The notes: generated by a model not told the origin, from the letters alone. Positions 16,588 through 23,869 are shown, numbered from the stretch's first letter. The stretch is 27,241 nucleotides of DNA from Bacillota bacterium (GCA_023415335.1 JAEZLD010000173.1:1-27241); one strand, 5' to 3'. Numbers and translations are program-made.

Positions 16588-17799
16588 TTGGATTGCCTGA
16601 TTGAAAGTCAGTTTATATTGGATATATACAATAAAGTAATGAATGGCAGTTGCGAAGATATATGTGACTTTTGGAACAGTATTAAAGCTAAGGGGACGCC
16701 AATAATTGAGGAAATTCCCGGGGATAAGAATAGAATCAAGGTTACATTTCTTTTTATGGTAATGAATGCAGAGAAGGTTGAGATTTTCAGTACCTTCTCA
16801 GGTTTTAATGGAGCTTCAAACAGAATGAATAGGATACCGAATACTGATATCTGGTATAGGACATATGAAGTTAAAAAAGGTACAAGCTTTGTTTATGGGT
16901 TTTTAATAAATGATTGGATGGAGGATAGTGTTGAAGAAAAGCTGAAAAGAATAGTTCCAGACCAATTTAATATAAATAAATTTGTTTTTACGAAGGATGA
17001 GGAAAGCCTTGATTCAGAAGAACTCATAATGTCTCTGATGGAAAACTATGATGATGAAATAAAAAAGCTTACAAACATCAATATAGGAGTTCCTTCTGGC
17101 AAAATTAAGCTTCAAAGAATTAAGAGCTTGGTATATGGATGCAGGAGAAGAGTATGGGTATATATACCTGAAAGCTACTATAACTGTACAGAGCCCTTGG
17201 ATTTAATTGTACTTACCGATGGTTATACATATTTATATGATGTAAATGTAAATATAATATTTGATAATATGATATATAATAACCTAATTCCCCCAACTGT
17301 AGTTATATTTATAGATAATCAAAATAGGCGTGAAGAATTGAGCTGCTGTAATAAGTTTGCAGATTTTATTGCTAGTGAAGTTATTCCTTGGGTTAGAAAT
17401 GCATATAATATTTCAAAAAGTCCAGACAAAGTAACCATTGCAGGATCAAGTCTCGGAGGACTTACTGCTTCATATCTGGGGTATTGCCATCCGGAGATAT
17501 TTGGAAGAATTCTTTCCCAATCAGGATCATATTGGTGGGGGCCAGAAAATGAGGAGCAGTGGTTAATTGAAAAATTTAAATCAAGTGAATTGTTACCTTT
17601 AAAGTTCTATTTAGATATTGGGGAGTACGAGAATGAGTCCTATGGGAATAGGCCTAGTATGGTAGAGGTAAATGAAAAAATGAGAGATGCGCTAATCTCT
17701 AAAGGATATTCAGTGATATTTAGTAAGTTTTCAGGTGGACATGACTATGTTTGTTGGAAGAAAACTCTTATTGATGGGCTAATGGCACTTAACTCATAA
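16588..17799 (+). CDS. Enterochelin-esterase-like alpha/beta hydrolase (Fes/EsteraseD type)
   Basis: Residues ~40-135 resemble the N-terminal Ig-like domain of Fes enzymes (VTFLFMVMNAEKVEIFSTF). Residues ~175-400 are an esterase-D type hydrolase: RRRVWVYIPESYY (187-199), a DNQNRREEL segment (243-251), FADFIASEVIPWVR (257-270), nucleophile Ser288 in GSSLGG, and catalytic His385 in FSGGHDYVCW. The acid residue was not located with confidence. The start is TTG at 16588, with GAGGTGA just upstream. No signal peptide, so it is cytoplasmic, 403 residues, like Fes of E. coli, which opens the ester ring of imported enterobactin. As last gene of the operon it may cut an ester bond in the imported compound, or a side-chain ester. 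Siderophore hydrolysis is possible, but no iron-uptake gene or Fur-like box was noticed here. Confidence 0.82.
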   Translation: MDCLIESQFILDIYNKVMNGSCEDICDFWNSIKAKGTPIIEEIPGDKNRIKVTFLFMVMNAEKVEIFSTFSGFNGASNRMNRIPNTDIWYRTYEVKKGTSFVYGFLINDWMEDSVEEKLKRIVPDQFNINKFVFTKDEESLDSEELIMSLMENYDDEIKKLTNINIGVPSGKIKLQRIKSLVYGCRRRVWVYIPESYYNCTEPLDLIVLTDGYTYLYDVNVNIIFDNMIYNNLIPPTVVIFIDNQNRREELSCCNKFADFIASEVIPWVRNAYNISKSPDKVTIAGSSLGGLTASYLGYCHPEIFGRILSQSGSYWWGPENEEQWLIEKFKSSELLPLKFYLDIGEYENESYGNRPSMVEVNEKMRDALISKGYSVIFSKFSGGHDYVCWKKTLIDGLMALNS

Positions 17800-17930
17800 G
17801 GAAATAATCATATTTAATTATAAAGTAATAATATTACGAAAATTAAAGTGATTAGTAGAAAAATTGCTGTTTTAAGTTTGATAGAAGCAAAGCCGATTAA
17901 TATGTATCTAGTTATGGATTGGTAGCGAGG

Positions 17931-17973
17931 GGAAAGTCCACAGATTTGTGCAAATCTGTGGACTTTCCTTTGC
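17931..17973. terminator. Long hairpin ending the peptide operon, possibly shared with the AraC gene
   Basis: GGAAAGTCCACAGATTTG (17931-17948) and its exact complement (17951-17968) form an 18-bp perfect stem (the tip will open to give a loop), followed by TTTG on the plus strand. It lies between convergent genes. The U-tract is short on both strands. The remaining bases of 17800-17992 are AT-rich and show no convincing gene. Confidence 0.7.
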
Positions 17974-17992
17974 CTTATAAGGAAAATTGTAA

Positions 17993-18901
17993 TCAGCACT
18001 TTTTATATGCCGGCATCCACAGCTCCATGTAGGTACTGTCAGGTGAGCTGTCATAATACAATTCGGGAGAGTAAACATCCATAGTCAGATTATGCTTTTC
18101 AAGCCAGAGCCCGCTATATTTTACGGCTTTATTGAGGGCTACGGTTACAAGCTGCTGAAAGTTTTCTGCTTCAAATCCACAGACTATGTATTCTCTTGCC
18201 GGAAGCTCCCAGGTATCAAAACGGGGGTCTTTTGCTCCTTGTGCTGCTTCCGCACCGGCAAAGTAAGTAAAATACCCTTCCGGTGCATCCCCAAGATAAG
18301 CAACACCCAACTCACGTCCTCCGCTTATCCTGGGAATAGAATGCTTTTCTTTGTGGAATTTTTCCCATACTGCACCAGGCATATCCACGCCTGTAGCCTC
18401 ACCAAGGGGCATTTGTCCCTCAATAGGAATGATTCCTGCTACCCCCATAAAAAGAATTGGCTGCAGTATTGTTTTTCGTTTAAACTCCACCACAAGTCCG
18501 TCAGTTATGAGAGGAACATCCTCATCAATCATAGTGTAGTTTAACAATAAATCCGGCTTGTCAAATTGATTGAGTATTACAGGATGTTTGCGGTATTCCT
18601 CGGGGGTCAGCTTATAGGCTTCTTTGAAGGCTCTTGTAAATGTTTCGTGGCTTCCAAAGCCACAGTCCAGAGCAACATCTAAAATACGCATATTCTTATG
18701 AGCAAGCAGCTCACAAGAGTGGGCTAATCGGCGCAATTTAATGTATTCCCGAACCGGCTTTTTAATAAGGCGTGAAAACAATCTTTGGTAATAAAAAAGA
18801 GACAATGACGATTCTTTAGCAAGCTGTTCGATGTCAATTTCATCGCTGATATTTGTTTCAATGTAATCCAGAGATTTTTGAATAGATTCCCATGCGTGCA
18901 T
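17993..18901 (-). CDS. AraC-family regulator with GyrI-like effector-binding domain
   Basis: The N-terminal ~105 residues hold the paired AraC helix-turn-helix motifs: IEQLAKESSLSLFYYQRLFSRLI, then ILDVALDCGFGSHETFTRAFKEAYKLTPEEYR. From about residue 140 to the end is a GyrI-like small-molecule-binding domain (as in Rob/BmrR C-termini), ending YMELWMPAYKKC. The start is the ATG at 18901, which has AAGGAGGTG 7 nt upstream on the minus strand; an upstream ATG at 18934 is less likely. 302 residues. Such proteins often respond to lipophilic or cationic drugs. A C-terminal fragment of a near-identical gene lies at 23930-24087. No target gene is obvious next to it. Confidence 0.9.
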   Translation of the reverse strand: MHAWESIQKSLDYIETNISDEIDIEQLAKESSLSLFYYQRLFSRLIKKPVREYIKLRRLAHSCELLAHKNMRILDVALDCGFGSHETFTRAFKEAYKLTPEEYRKHPVILNQFDKPDLLLNYTMIDEDVPLITDGLVVEFKRKTILQPILFMGVAGIIPIEGQMPLGEATGVDMPGAVWEKFHKEKHSIPRISGGRELGVAYLGDAPEGYFTYFAGAEAAQGAKDPRFDTWELPAREYIVCGFEAENFQQLVTVALNKAVKYSGLWLEKHNLTMDVYSPELYYDSSPDSTYMELWMPAYKKC

Positions 18902-19098
18902 GATATGCACCTCCTTTATTAGACAGCATATCACTACTTCAATTTATGCACTTGACCTGCTCTGCTCTGTTTTAAAAGTGCTGCAGCCTACATTGTCTCA
19001 ACAGGAGAAGTCAGGTGTGTTAATTTGCAGTATAGCCATAATATCAATTATGTTCATTGTAGCATGGTACAGTATAACAAATAAACCCCACCACCATA

Positions 19099-19127
19099 TT
19101 GACAGAGTATAAAATATAATATATATT
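19099..19127 (+). promoter_or_regulatory. Sigma-A-type promoter upstream of rsgA leader
   Basis: Consensus TTGACA (19099-19104), a 17-bp spacer and TATATT (19122-19127). The start would fall near 19134, about 350 nt before the rsgA ATG. Confidence 0.7.
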
Positions 19128-19319
19128 CAAATTAATCCTATTGGATTATGTTGGCTCTGAAGGGAGTGTTTAAATTATGACTAATGTGGTGATTGAATCC
19201 TAAAGCTGAATATGGGCGCAGCTAATACATAGGGGGTGTAACTCCTTATTTTGCTGTGTAATTTAAGGTAACCTGTCAATTCTGCAATGCCATATAAAAA
19301 GGCAAATGAGAGTGTGGAG

Positions 19320-19342
19320 ACGACCTGGGGGTCGTTATTTTT
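19320..19342 (+). terminator. Terminator-like hairpin inside the rsgA leader
   Basis: ACGACC (19320-19325) and GGTCGT (19330-19335) form a short GC-rich stem with a 4-nt loop, followed by TATTTTTA. It sits between the promoter at 19099 and rsgA, so either it acts as an attenuator or it ends an unrecognised short transcript. Confidence 0.6.
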
Positions 19343-19343
19343 A

Positions 19344-19384
19344 TGCCCGCATATAGCAGCTTGTAAGGCTGCTTTGTGCGGGCA
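19344..19384 (+). promoter_or_regulatory. Two-tier hairpin in the rsgA leader
   Basis: The outer stem TGCCCGCA (19344-19351) pairs with TGCGGGCA (19377-19384), and the inner stem AGCAGC (19355-19360) pairs with GCTGCT (19368-19373). It begins 2 nt after the terminator-like hairpin and is followed by TTTCTGCG. It may be a second terminator or a structural leader element. Confidence 0.55.
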
Positions 19385-19429
19385 TTTCTGCGTCCATTTT
19401 CAGCAATATATTGTAGGAGATGGTTAGAT

Positions 19430-19489
19430 ATGAGGAAAAAATACTATACAACTGTAAAAACACGTACACAGAAAGGGAAAATAGGATGA
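19430..19489 (+). CDS. Short upstream ORF (19 residues) translationally coupled to rsgA
   Basis: ATG at 19430 with AGGAG at 19415-19419 (10-nt spacing) opens a 19-residue frame, MRKKYYTTVKTRTQKGKIG, very basic. Its TGA stop (19487-19489) overlaps the rsgA ATG (19486-19488) in the arrangement ATGA. The site and overlap fit a coupling or leader peptide. Whether it is translated is unknown; it could be chance. Confidence 0.45.
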   Translation: MRKKYYTTVKTRTQKGKIG

Positions 19490-20562
19490 TAGATATAAGA
19501 GATTATGGGTACTTTAAACAATTAAATGATGAAAACAGTCCCCTGGTGTCTGCTAGGGTAGAGGAGGTTCAGAGGGGAAGCTACAATATAGTATGCCAGT
19601 ACGGGGAAGCATGGGCAACCCTAAAGGGAACCCTGCTGAAGGAGGCCACAGCGGCAGAGGATTTTCCTGCTGTGGGGGATTTCGTAATGGTTGACTATAA
19701 CTCAGGGCAGCCGGTAATACACAGTATTATGCCCAGGAAATCCAAGTTTTCACGTCCGGATTATTCCGGGCATGCAGTGGGATATGTAAAAACCATACTG
19801 GAGCAGGTGGTTGCTGCAAATTTTGACTATGTATTTATAATGAGCTCCTTAAATGATGATTTCAACATAGCCAGAATACAGCGCTATCTTACAGCCGCAT
19901 GGCAGAGCGGGGGAATTCCTGTGGTGGTGCTGACAAAAGCTGATTTATGTGAGGATTACTCCATAAAGCTGAGAAGGCTTTACAAGGTTTCTGCTGATGT
20001 GGATGTGGTGGCTGTCAGTGCAAAGACGGGAGATGGGATTGACAGGCTATCCCCCTATTTGGGCAGGGGCAAGACAATCGTATTTCTAGGCTCCTCTGGG
20101 GTAGGCAAGTCAAGCCTTGTTAATGCCCTGGCGGGAGAGGAGATAATGAAGGTTAATGAAATAAGGGAATCTGACAGCAAAGGAAGGCATACAACTACCC
20201 ACAGGGAACTGATTAAACTGTCTGATGGTACCATGATTATAGACACCCCTGGCATGCGGGAGCTATCCTTGTGGGACGCAGATGAGGGTTTAGGGGAGCT
20301 GTTCTCCGACGTGGAGGAGCTGTTCGTGCGCTGCAGGTTTCCAAACTGTAACCACAAAACGGAACCTGGCTGTGCTGTAACTGAGGCAATAGAATCTGGG
20401 GAGCTTTCCCTTACAAGGTGGCAGGATTATCTCAGGCTAAAGCGGGAGGCAAGGTTTACCGATGCAAGGGCCGCACATAACAAAGCAAAGAAGTCGGGGA
20501 AGAAATCCAAGGGTAATTATAACCGCTATTCTAGAAATAAGGGGGTATTTGATTATGAATAA
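19486..20562 (+). CDS. rsgA: Ribosome small-subunit-dependent GTPase A
   Basis: Circularly permuted GTPase of 358 residues. An N-terminal OB-fold (about 1-100) is followed by G4 TKAD (150-153), G1 GSSGVGKS (202-209) and G3 DTPG (253-256), then the zinc site Cys283, Cys288, His290, Cys296 (CRFPNCNHKTEPGC) and a lysine-rich tail. It acts in late maturation of the 30S subunit. The start is placed at MIDIRDYGYF (19486), with GGG 8 nt upstream; an in-frame ATG at 19420 is too close to the AGGAG at 19415. The ~350-residue form with the N-terminal GYFKQL segment and long basic tail differs from the ~290-residue RsgA usual in Clostridia, so this may be a second copy. The kinase gene overlaps its 3' end by 8 bp. 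Confidence 0.93.
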   Translation: MIDIRDYGYFKQLNDENSPLVSARVEEVQRGSYNIVCQYGEAWATLKGTLLKEATAAEDFPAVGDFVMVDYNSGQPVIHSIMPRKSKFSRPDYSGHAVGYVKTILEQVVAANFDYVFIMSSLNDDFNIARIQRYLTAAWQSGGIPVVVLTKADLCEDYSIKLRRLYKVSADVDVVAVSAKTGDGIDRLSPYLGRGKTIVFLGSSGVGKSSLVNALAGEEIMKVNEIRESDSKGRHTTTHRELIKLSDGTMIIDTPGMRELSLWDADEGLGELFSDVEELFVRCRFPNCNHKTEPGCAVTEAIESGELSLTRWQDYLRLKREARFTDARAAHNKAKKSGKKSKGNYNRYSRNKGVFDYE

Positions 20563-21550
20563 TGAGCTATTATGTGCCCTATCCAAATGCTTTGGGACAA
20601 AAATCATCCATGCTGATTATGAAATGAAGCAGCTTCATGGAGGAACAGTAGGGGATGTGCAGCTGCTTACAGGGGTTGCAGAAGATGAGAATGGGAGAAA
20701 ACTGCCCTATAAGCTGGTATTGAAGAAACAGAAAAGGTGGGAAAGATATGGTGACGTACTGTCGTGGCGTAGGGAATATGACTTATACTCATCCAATCTG
20801 GCACAGGTATTTACAGAGAAGCTTAGCTGGCCGGAATGCTATTACTCCTGTATAGATAATGATGAAACCCACATATGGATGGAATATATAGAGGGAGTAT
20901 CGGGAGAGGACCTGACGGTAGAGATGCTTGAAGCTGCAGCTGAGGAGGTAGGACGATTTCAGGGCAGGCTCTATGCTGAAGGTGCCGCCTTAAATGGAAT
21001 ATCCAACCTTAGCAGCTTGGACTTTATGAAGGAGGATTACAGAAACTGGAGCAATGGCACATCTGTATACCGCTATATCCGTTCCAAGGATTGTACAATC
21101 CCCAGGCATCTATGCCAGATGCTTATAGATATTGACAACAGGGCCCGGGAGCTGTTTGAAGCCATTGAAAATCTGCCTGTAGTACTTTGCCATAGGGATT
21201 TGTGGCTGGAGAACATATTCTATTCAGATGGAAGGGTCACTCTTATAGATTGGGATACCGCCGGTTGGGGCTACATGGGAGAGGACATTGCAAGCCTTAT
21301 TGCAGATGACACCGATGCCGGGGCCTTATGTGAATACTACAGAAGGCTGCCTCCTGCATACCTAAGGGGGATTTCAGAATATATAAGCCTTCCTCAGGCT
21401 AATGAGTGTTATATACGTGAGATGATACTTATTAAATTTGGATACAGATTTATATACAAATACATGAAATCAGAGACACCTGAGGCAAAGGAATTCCAGA
21501 TAAAGGCCCTTCAGCAGATATATGATATGAAGGATATAGGTAGGATATAA
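20555..21550 (+). CDS. Aminoglycoside/choline phosphotransferase-like kinase (APH family)
   Basis: Protein-kinase-like fold, 331 residues. The catalytic loop is His213-Arg-Asp215 with Asn220 (CHRDLWLEN), the metal site Asp232-Trp-Asp234 (LIDWDTAGWG), and Lys57 (LVLKKQ) is the likely ATP-contacting lysine. The start is the ATG at 20555, with GGGGG 9 nt upstream, overlapping the end of rsgA by 8 bp, so the two are co-transcribed. Substrate is unknown: family members phosphorylate aminoglycosides, choline, homoserine or sugars. Nothing marks it as a resistance gene; a metabolic kinase is equally likely. Confidence 0.85.
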   Translation: MNNELLCALSKCFGTKIIHADYEMKQLHGGTVGDVQLLTGVAEDENGRKLPYKLVLKKQKRWERYGDVLSWRREYDLYSSNLAQVFTEKLSWPECYYSCIDNDETHIWMEYIEGVSGEDLTVEMLEAAAEEVGRFQGRLYAEGAALNGISNLSSLDFMKEDYRNWSNGTSVYRYIRSKDCTIPRHLCQMLIDIDNRARELFEAIENLPVVLCHRDLWLENIFYSDGRVTLIDWDTAGWGYMGEDIASLIADDTDAGALCEYYRRLPPAYLRGISEYISLPQANECYIREMILIKFGYRFIYKYMKSETPEAKEFQIKALQQIYDMKDIGRI

Positions 21551-21557
21551 GCATGCA

Positions 21558-21586
21558 TTGCCGTCTGTAATACATAATGCTACAAT
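21558..21586 (+). promoter_or_regulatory. Candidate promoter of the first GNAT gene
   Basis: TTGCCG (21558-21563) and TACAAT (21581-21586) are separated by 17 bp, 30 bp before the GNAT start. No terminator separates it from the kinase gene. Confidence 0.45.
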
Positions 21587-21615
21587 CAACATAGGTTAAT
21601 TAATAGGAGGATACT

Positions 21616-22176
21616 ATGGCAGAGCTGTTTGATTCCTTTCCATATTTGAAAAATGACAAAATAATCATCAGAAAAATGGTGGACTCTGATGTTGAGGCAT
21701 TAGCTGAAATTACTAACAATGATAATGTGTATAAATACATTCCACCCTTTTTATATAAGAAAAGCAGGAAGGTTCTGCTTGTTGCAATCAGGAACCTTGG
21801 GGAAAGGGACTTTATAAAGAAAAAGTGCATTATTGCAGGAATTTATATGAGTGATAATCCGGATAGGCTCATAGGGCTGGCGGAGATGTTCGACTATAAG
21901 AAAAGGGCTGATAGAATCACAATTGGATATCGTATAAATGAAGCATATTGGCATCAGGAAATAGCAACCAATGCAATTGGGCTAATGGTGAAATACCTGT
22001 CAGAGGAGATAGGAATCACCACAATACAGGCCTTTGTTATGCCTGAAAATCTTCATTCCTCTAAGGCGTTAAAGAGAAATGGATTTCAAAAGGAAGACAG
22101 GCTTATGCAGGAGAAAAACTGGGGCGGACATGATATAGTTGATGTAGAGGTATACACATATACCAATAAGGCATAA
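21616..22176 (+). CDS. GNAT-family acetyltransferase (RimJ/RimL-like) with altered CoA loop
   Basis: 186 residues with the RimJ/RimL-like order: IIIRKMVDSDVEALAEI at the N-terminus, ITIGYRINEAYWHQEIATNAI in the middle, and VMPENLHSSKALKRNGFQ near the end, the usual N..S...L...GF acceptor-side signature. The acetyl-CoA pyrophosphate loop normally reads Q/R-x-x-G-x-G/A with a WGxGxAT form; here it is YWHQEIAT, both glycines being replaced. The fold is clear, but activity is less certain. GGAGG precedes the ATG. Substrate unknown. Confidence 0.85.
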   Translation: MAELFDSFPYLKNDKIIIRKMVDSDVEALAEITNNDNVYKYIPPFLYKKSRKVLLVAIRNLGERDFIKKKCIIAGIYMSDNPDRLIGLAEMFDYKKRADRITIGYRINEAYWHQEIATNAIGLMVKYLSEEIGITTIQAFVMPENLHSSKALKRNGFQKEDRLMQEKNWGGHDIVDVEVYTYTNKA

Positions 22177-22214
22177 TGCTAAGCATAGCACTAGGTGTAA
22201 TATTGTATATATTA

Positions 22215-22223
22215 TGGTATAAT
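22215..22223 (+). promoter_or_regulatory. Extended -10 promoter before the YdcF-family gene
   Basis: TGGTATAAT is a consensus extended -10 (TGnTATAAT) with no good -35 at 17 bp. It lies 57 bp before the start codon. Confidence 0.5.
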
Positions 22224-22279
22224 ATGGTTAAATAACAAATGAACTGCTTTCAAAGCTGCTTTTGCAAGAGGAGGAAACC

Positions 22280-22888
22280 ATGCACGACATAATAAAAGCC
22301 ATTGGTGATTTTATCTTTATTGAGGACAAGCCACAAGAAGCAGATGCAATTATGATAGTAGGCTGCTCCTTTCCAGAACCCGGTGAAATTGCTGCAGAGC
22401 TGTGGAAAAAGAAATATGCTTCGTACATATTTATCGGGGGTGGTGTCAGCATAAAATCAGGAATGTTTCCCGGGCCTCGCTCTAAACGTGATATATATAA
22501 CAAGGAATATGCTACGGAATATGATTTCTTTAAGGATGTACTTTTGATAAATGGTGTGGATGAGGAAGCAATACTCGGGGAAAACAGGTCATCCTTTACC
22601 CGTGAAAATGCACTGTTTGCAAAACAGGTGGCAGAGGAGAATAATGTTAAGCTTAAGAAGGCTTTGCTGGTGTGCAAGTCCTTTCATGCTAGAAGGAGCG
22701 TCATGTTCTACCAGTCAGCCTTCCCAGAGGCCGAGTTTCTAGCTATTCCATACCAGGCAAATGATATAACAAAGGATAACTGGTTTTTAACAGAGCATGG
22801 AATAGACAGGGTGATGGGAGAGCTAAGCCGCTGTGGCAGCCAGTTTACACCTGAGGATATTAAAGCTTATGAAAAGGAAAATTTGTAG
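22280..22888 (+). CDS. YdcF-family (DUF218) protein
   Basis: 202 residues. DUF218 landmarks are visible: ADAIMIVGCSFP near residue 20, YIFIGGG near 52, ENRSSFTRENALFAKQVAEE near 105 (the conserved S/T..N segment) and ALLVCKSFHARRSVMFYQSAFP near 132. DUF218 proteins bind nucleotide cofactors in YdcF; the physiological role is unknown. No membrane segment. I use the ATG at 22280, which has GAGGAGG 7 nt upstream, rather than the in-frame TTG at 22262. A hairpin terminator follows. Confidence 0.85.
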   Translation: MHDIIKAIGDFIFIEDKPQEADAIMIVGCSFPEPGEIAAELWKKKYASYIFIGGGVSIKSGMFPGPRSKRDIYNKEYATEYDFFKDVLLINGVDEEAILGENRSSFTRENALFAKQVAEENNVKLKKALLVCKSFHARRSVMFYQSAFPEAEFLAIPYQANDITKDNWFLTEHGIDRVMGELSRCGSQFTPEDIKAYEKENL

Positions 22889-22909
22889 ATTGTAATACAT
22901 AAACCCTAG

Positions 22910-22939
22910 GGCATTCCTCACTATTTAAGGAATGCCTTT
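22910..22939 (+). terminator. Terminator of the YdcF-family gene
   Basis: GGCATTCCT (22910-22918) and AGGAATGCC (22928-22936) form a perfect 9-bp stem with a 9-nt loop, followed by TTTC. Confidence 0.8.
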
Positions 22940-22949
22940 CGCGACTTTA

Positions 22950-23113
22950 ATGAATGCTACACATGACGTTTCCATAGCCTTTTGGATAAGCTATATAAAA
23001 ATAAAAGGGATTAACAGCTGCAATTGAAAGGCTTAACGGGTTTACTGACCTGCTTGAGGATGGAAACGGGACTGGAGCCTATGAGCTGCTTGAAAGTGGA
23101 ATTCACGAATATT
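22950..23113 (+). pseudogene. Fragment of a GntR (FadR-type) regulator gene, C-terminal end
   Basis: This 164-bp stretch aligns with 24745-24907, the C-terminal end of the intact GntR gene (from MNATHDVS onward), at roughly 92% by eye. A one-base insertion near 23009-23012 (GGGATTAACA against GGACTAACA) shifts the frame, and a TGA soon follows. Similarity stops after GAATATT; the 5' two-thirds of the gene are missing. The remainder of 22889-23231 holds the terminator above, a 20-codon frame at 23150-23212 that I do not trust, and the next gene's ribosome-binding site. Confidence 0.9.
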
Positions 23114-23231
23114 CACTGGCTATAAAAGATGACTTTAGGGGTTGAGTTCATGGATGATAGGTGTATATCTTTAATCTCTGAAATGGATTTTCCTCGATTA
23201 CGTGATTCTTAGATATATGGAGGATAAAACA

Positions 23232-23804
23232 ATGACTACTAATGAAATGAGAATTATTACAGAAAGATTAATATTAAGAGGTATTAGAATTTCTGACGCG
23301 GAGGCGATGTTTAAATACCGTTCAGACCCGCAAATATATAGATTTCAAGGCTGGAAACCACAAACCCTGGAAGATGTGAAAGCATTTATTAACGAAAAAA
23401 TAGCTAAGGTTCCGAATATACCATATACATGGTATCAGCTCGGAATTCTACTTAAGGGGACTGACGAGTTGATAGGGGATGTAGGAATTCACTTTATAGA
23501 CTCGGATAACTTACAGGTAGAAATAGGATATACGCTATCTTTGCAGCATCAAAGCAAAGGATATGCTACTGAAGCTATTATTGGATTAATAAACTACCTA
23601 TTTAATGGTTTGAAAAAACATAGAATAATTGCTTCGGTTGACCCTAGAAATGTAAAATCAATAGCATTACTTGAAAGAATTTATATGAGAAAGGAAGCAC
23701 ACTTCAAGAAAAGCTTTTGGGTTGATAATGAATGGGCAGACGATGTAGTATATGCAATTTTAAAAGAAGAGTGGACTAATCAGAATGAAAAGAGCCGTTT
23801 GTAA
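23232..23804 (+). CDS. GNAT-family acetyltransferase (RimJ/RimL type)
   Basis: 190 residues from the ATG at 23232, which has GGAGG 8 nt upstream; the in-frame ATG at 23202 has no site. RIITERLILRGI marks the N-terminus. The acetyl-CoA loop is intact, SLQHQSKGYATEAI (Q-x-x-G-x-A), followed by IIASVDPRNVKSIALLERI, the usual N..S..L signature. It may acetylate an N-terminal amine or an antibiotic; not determinable. It is more AT-rich than the genes on either side and is bounded by two regulator fragments, which suggests it was brought in or left behind by rearrangement. Confidence 0.88.
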   Translation: MTTNEMRIITERLILRGIRISDAEAMFKYRSDPQIYRFQGWKPQTLEDVKAFINEKIAKVPNIPYTWYQLGILLKGTDELIGDVGIHFIDSDNLQVEIGYTLSLQHQSKGYATEAIIGLINYLFNGLKKHRIIASVDPRNVKSIALLERIYMRKEAHFKKSFWVDNEWADDVVYAILKEEWTNQNEKSRL

Positions 23805-23822
23805 GAACCAGGTAAGAACCAG
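23801..23822. repeat. Tandem 11-bp duplication spanning the GNAT stop codon
   Basis: GTAAGAACCAG occurs twice in direct tandem (23801-23811 and 23812-23822). The first copy contains the TAA stop. The sequence that follows, GGGACGGTTAAG...TGTTTGTTTCATC, resembles REP-like dispersed repeats I recall from Firmicute genomes, but this is from memory only. Confidence 0.6.
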
Positions 23823-23869
23823 GGACGGTTAAGCTGTTTGTTTCATCATAAGAATCAGTAGATGTTCAG

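Larger units (their letters stand above)
18902..19485. other. Long intergenic region: AraC upstream region plus rsgA leader
   Basis: No convincing long gene here. It holds the upstream region of the AraC gene, a sigma-A-type promoter at 19099-19127, a leader of about 350 nt with several possible stems (AATCC/GGATT at 19134-19147; AGCTG/CAGCT near 19205-19224; TGCC/GGCA near 19290-19306), an 8-codon frame (19177-19203, MTNVVIES) with GGGAG 10 nt upstream, a terminator-like hairpin, a second strong hairpin and a 19-codon ORF overlapping rsgA. I could not match the leader to a riboswitch class I know. Confidence 0.6.

Noticed and set aside
17814..17999. 61-codon minus-strand frame with a hydrophobic end
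   Set aside because: It overlaps the terminator hairpin and the end of the AraC gene, and has no start signal; hydrophobicity comes from AT-rich bases.
19134..19340. Known riboswitch in the rsgA leader
   Set aside because: I looked for the signature segments of T-box, c-di-GMP, guanidine, SAM and similar classes and saw none; kept only as an unexplained leader.
20462..20554. 31-codon N-terminal extension of the kinase gene inside rsgA
   Set aside because: The extension lies within the rsgA coding sequence; the ATG at 20555 has a good ribosome-binding site and matches the start of the conserved domain.
23150..23212. 20-codon frame beginning MDDRCISLIS with AGGGG upstream
   Set aside because: Short, no recognisable similarity, and it lies in a region of gene debris; not enough to call a gene.
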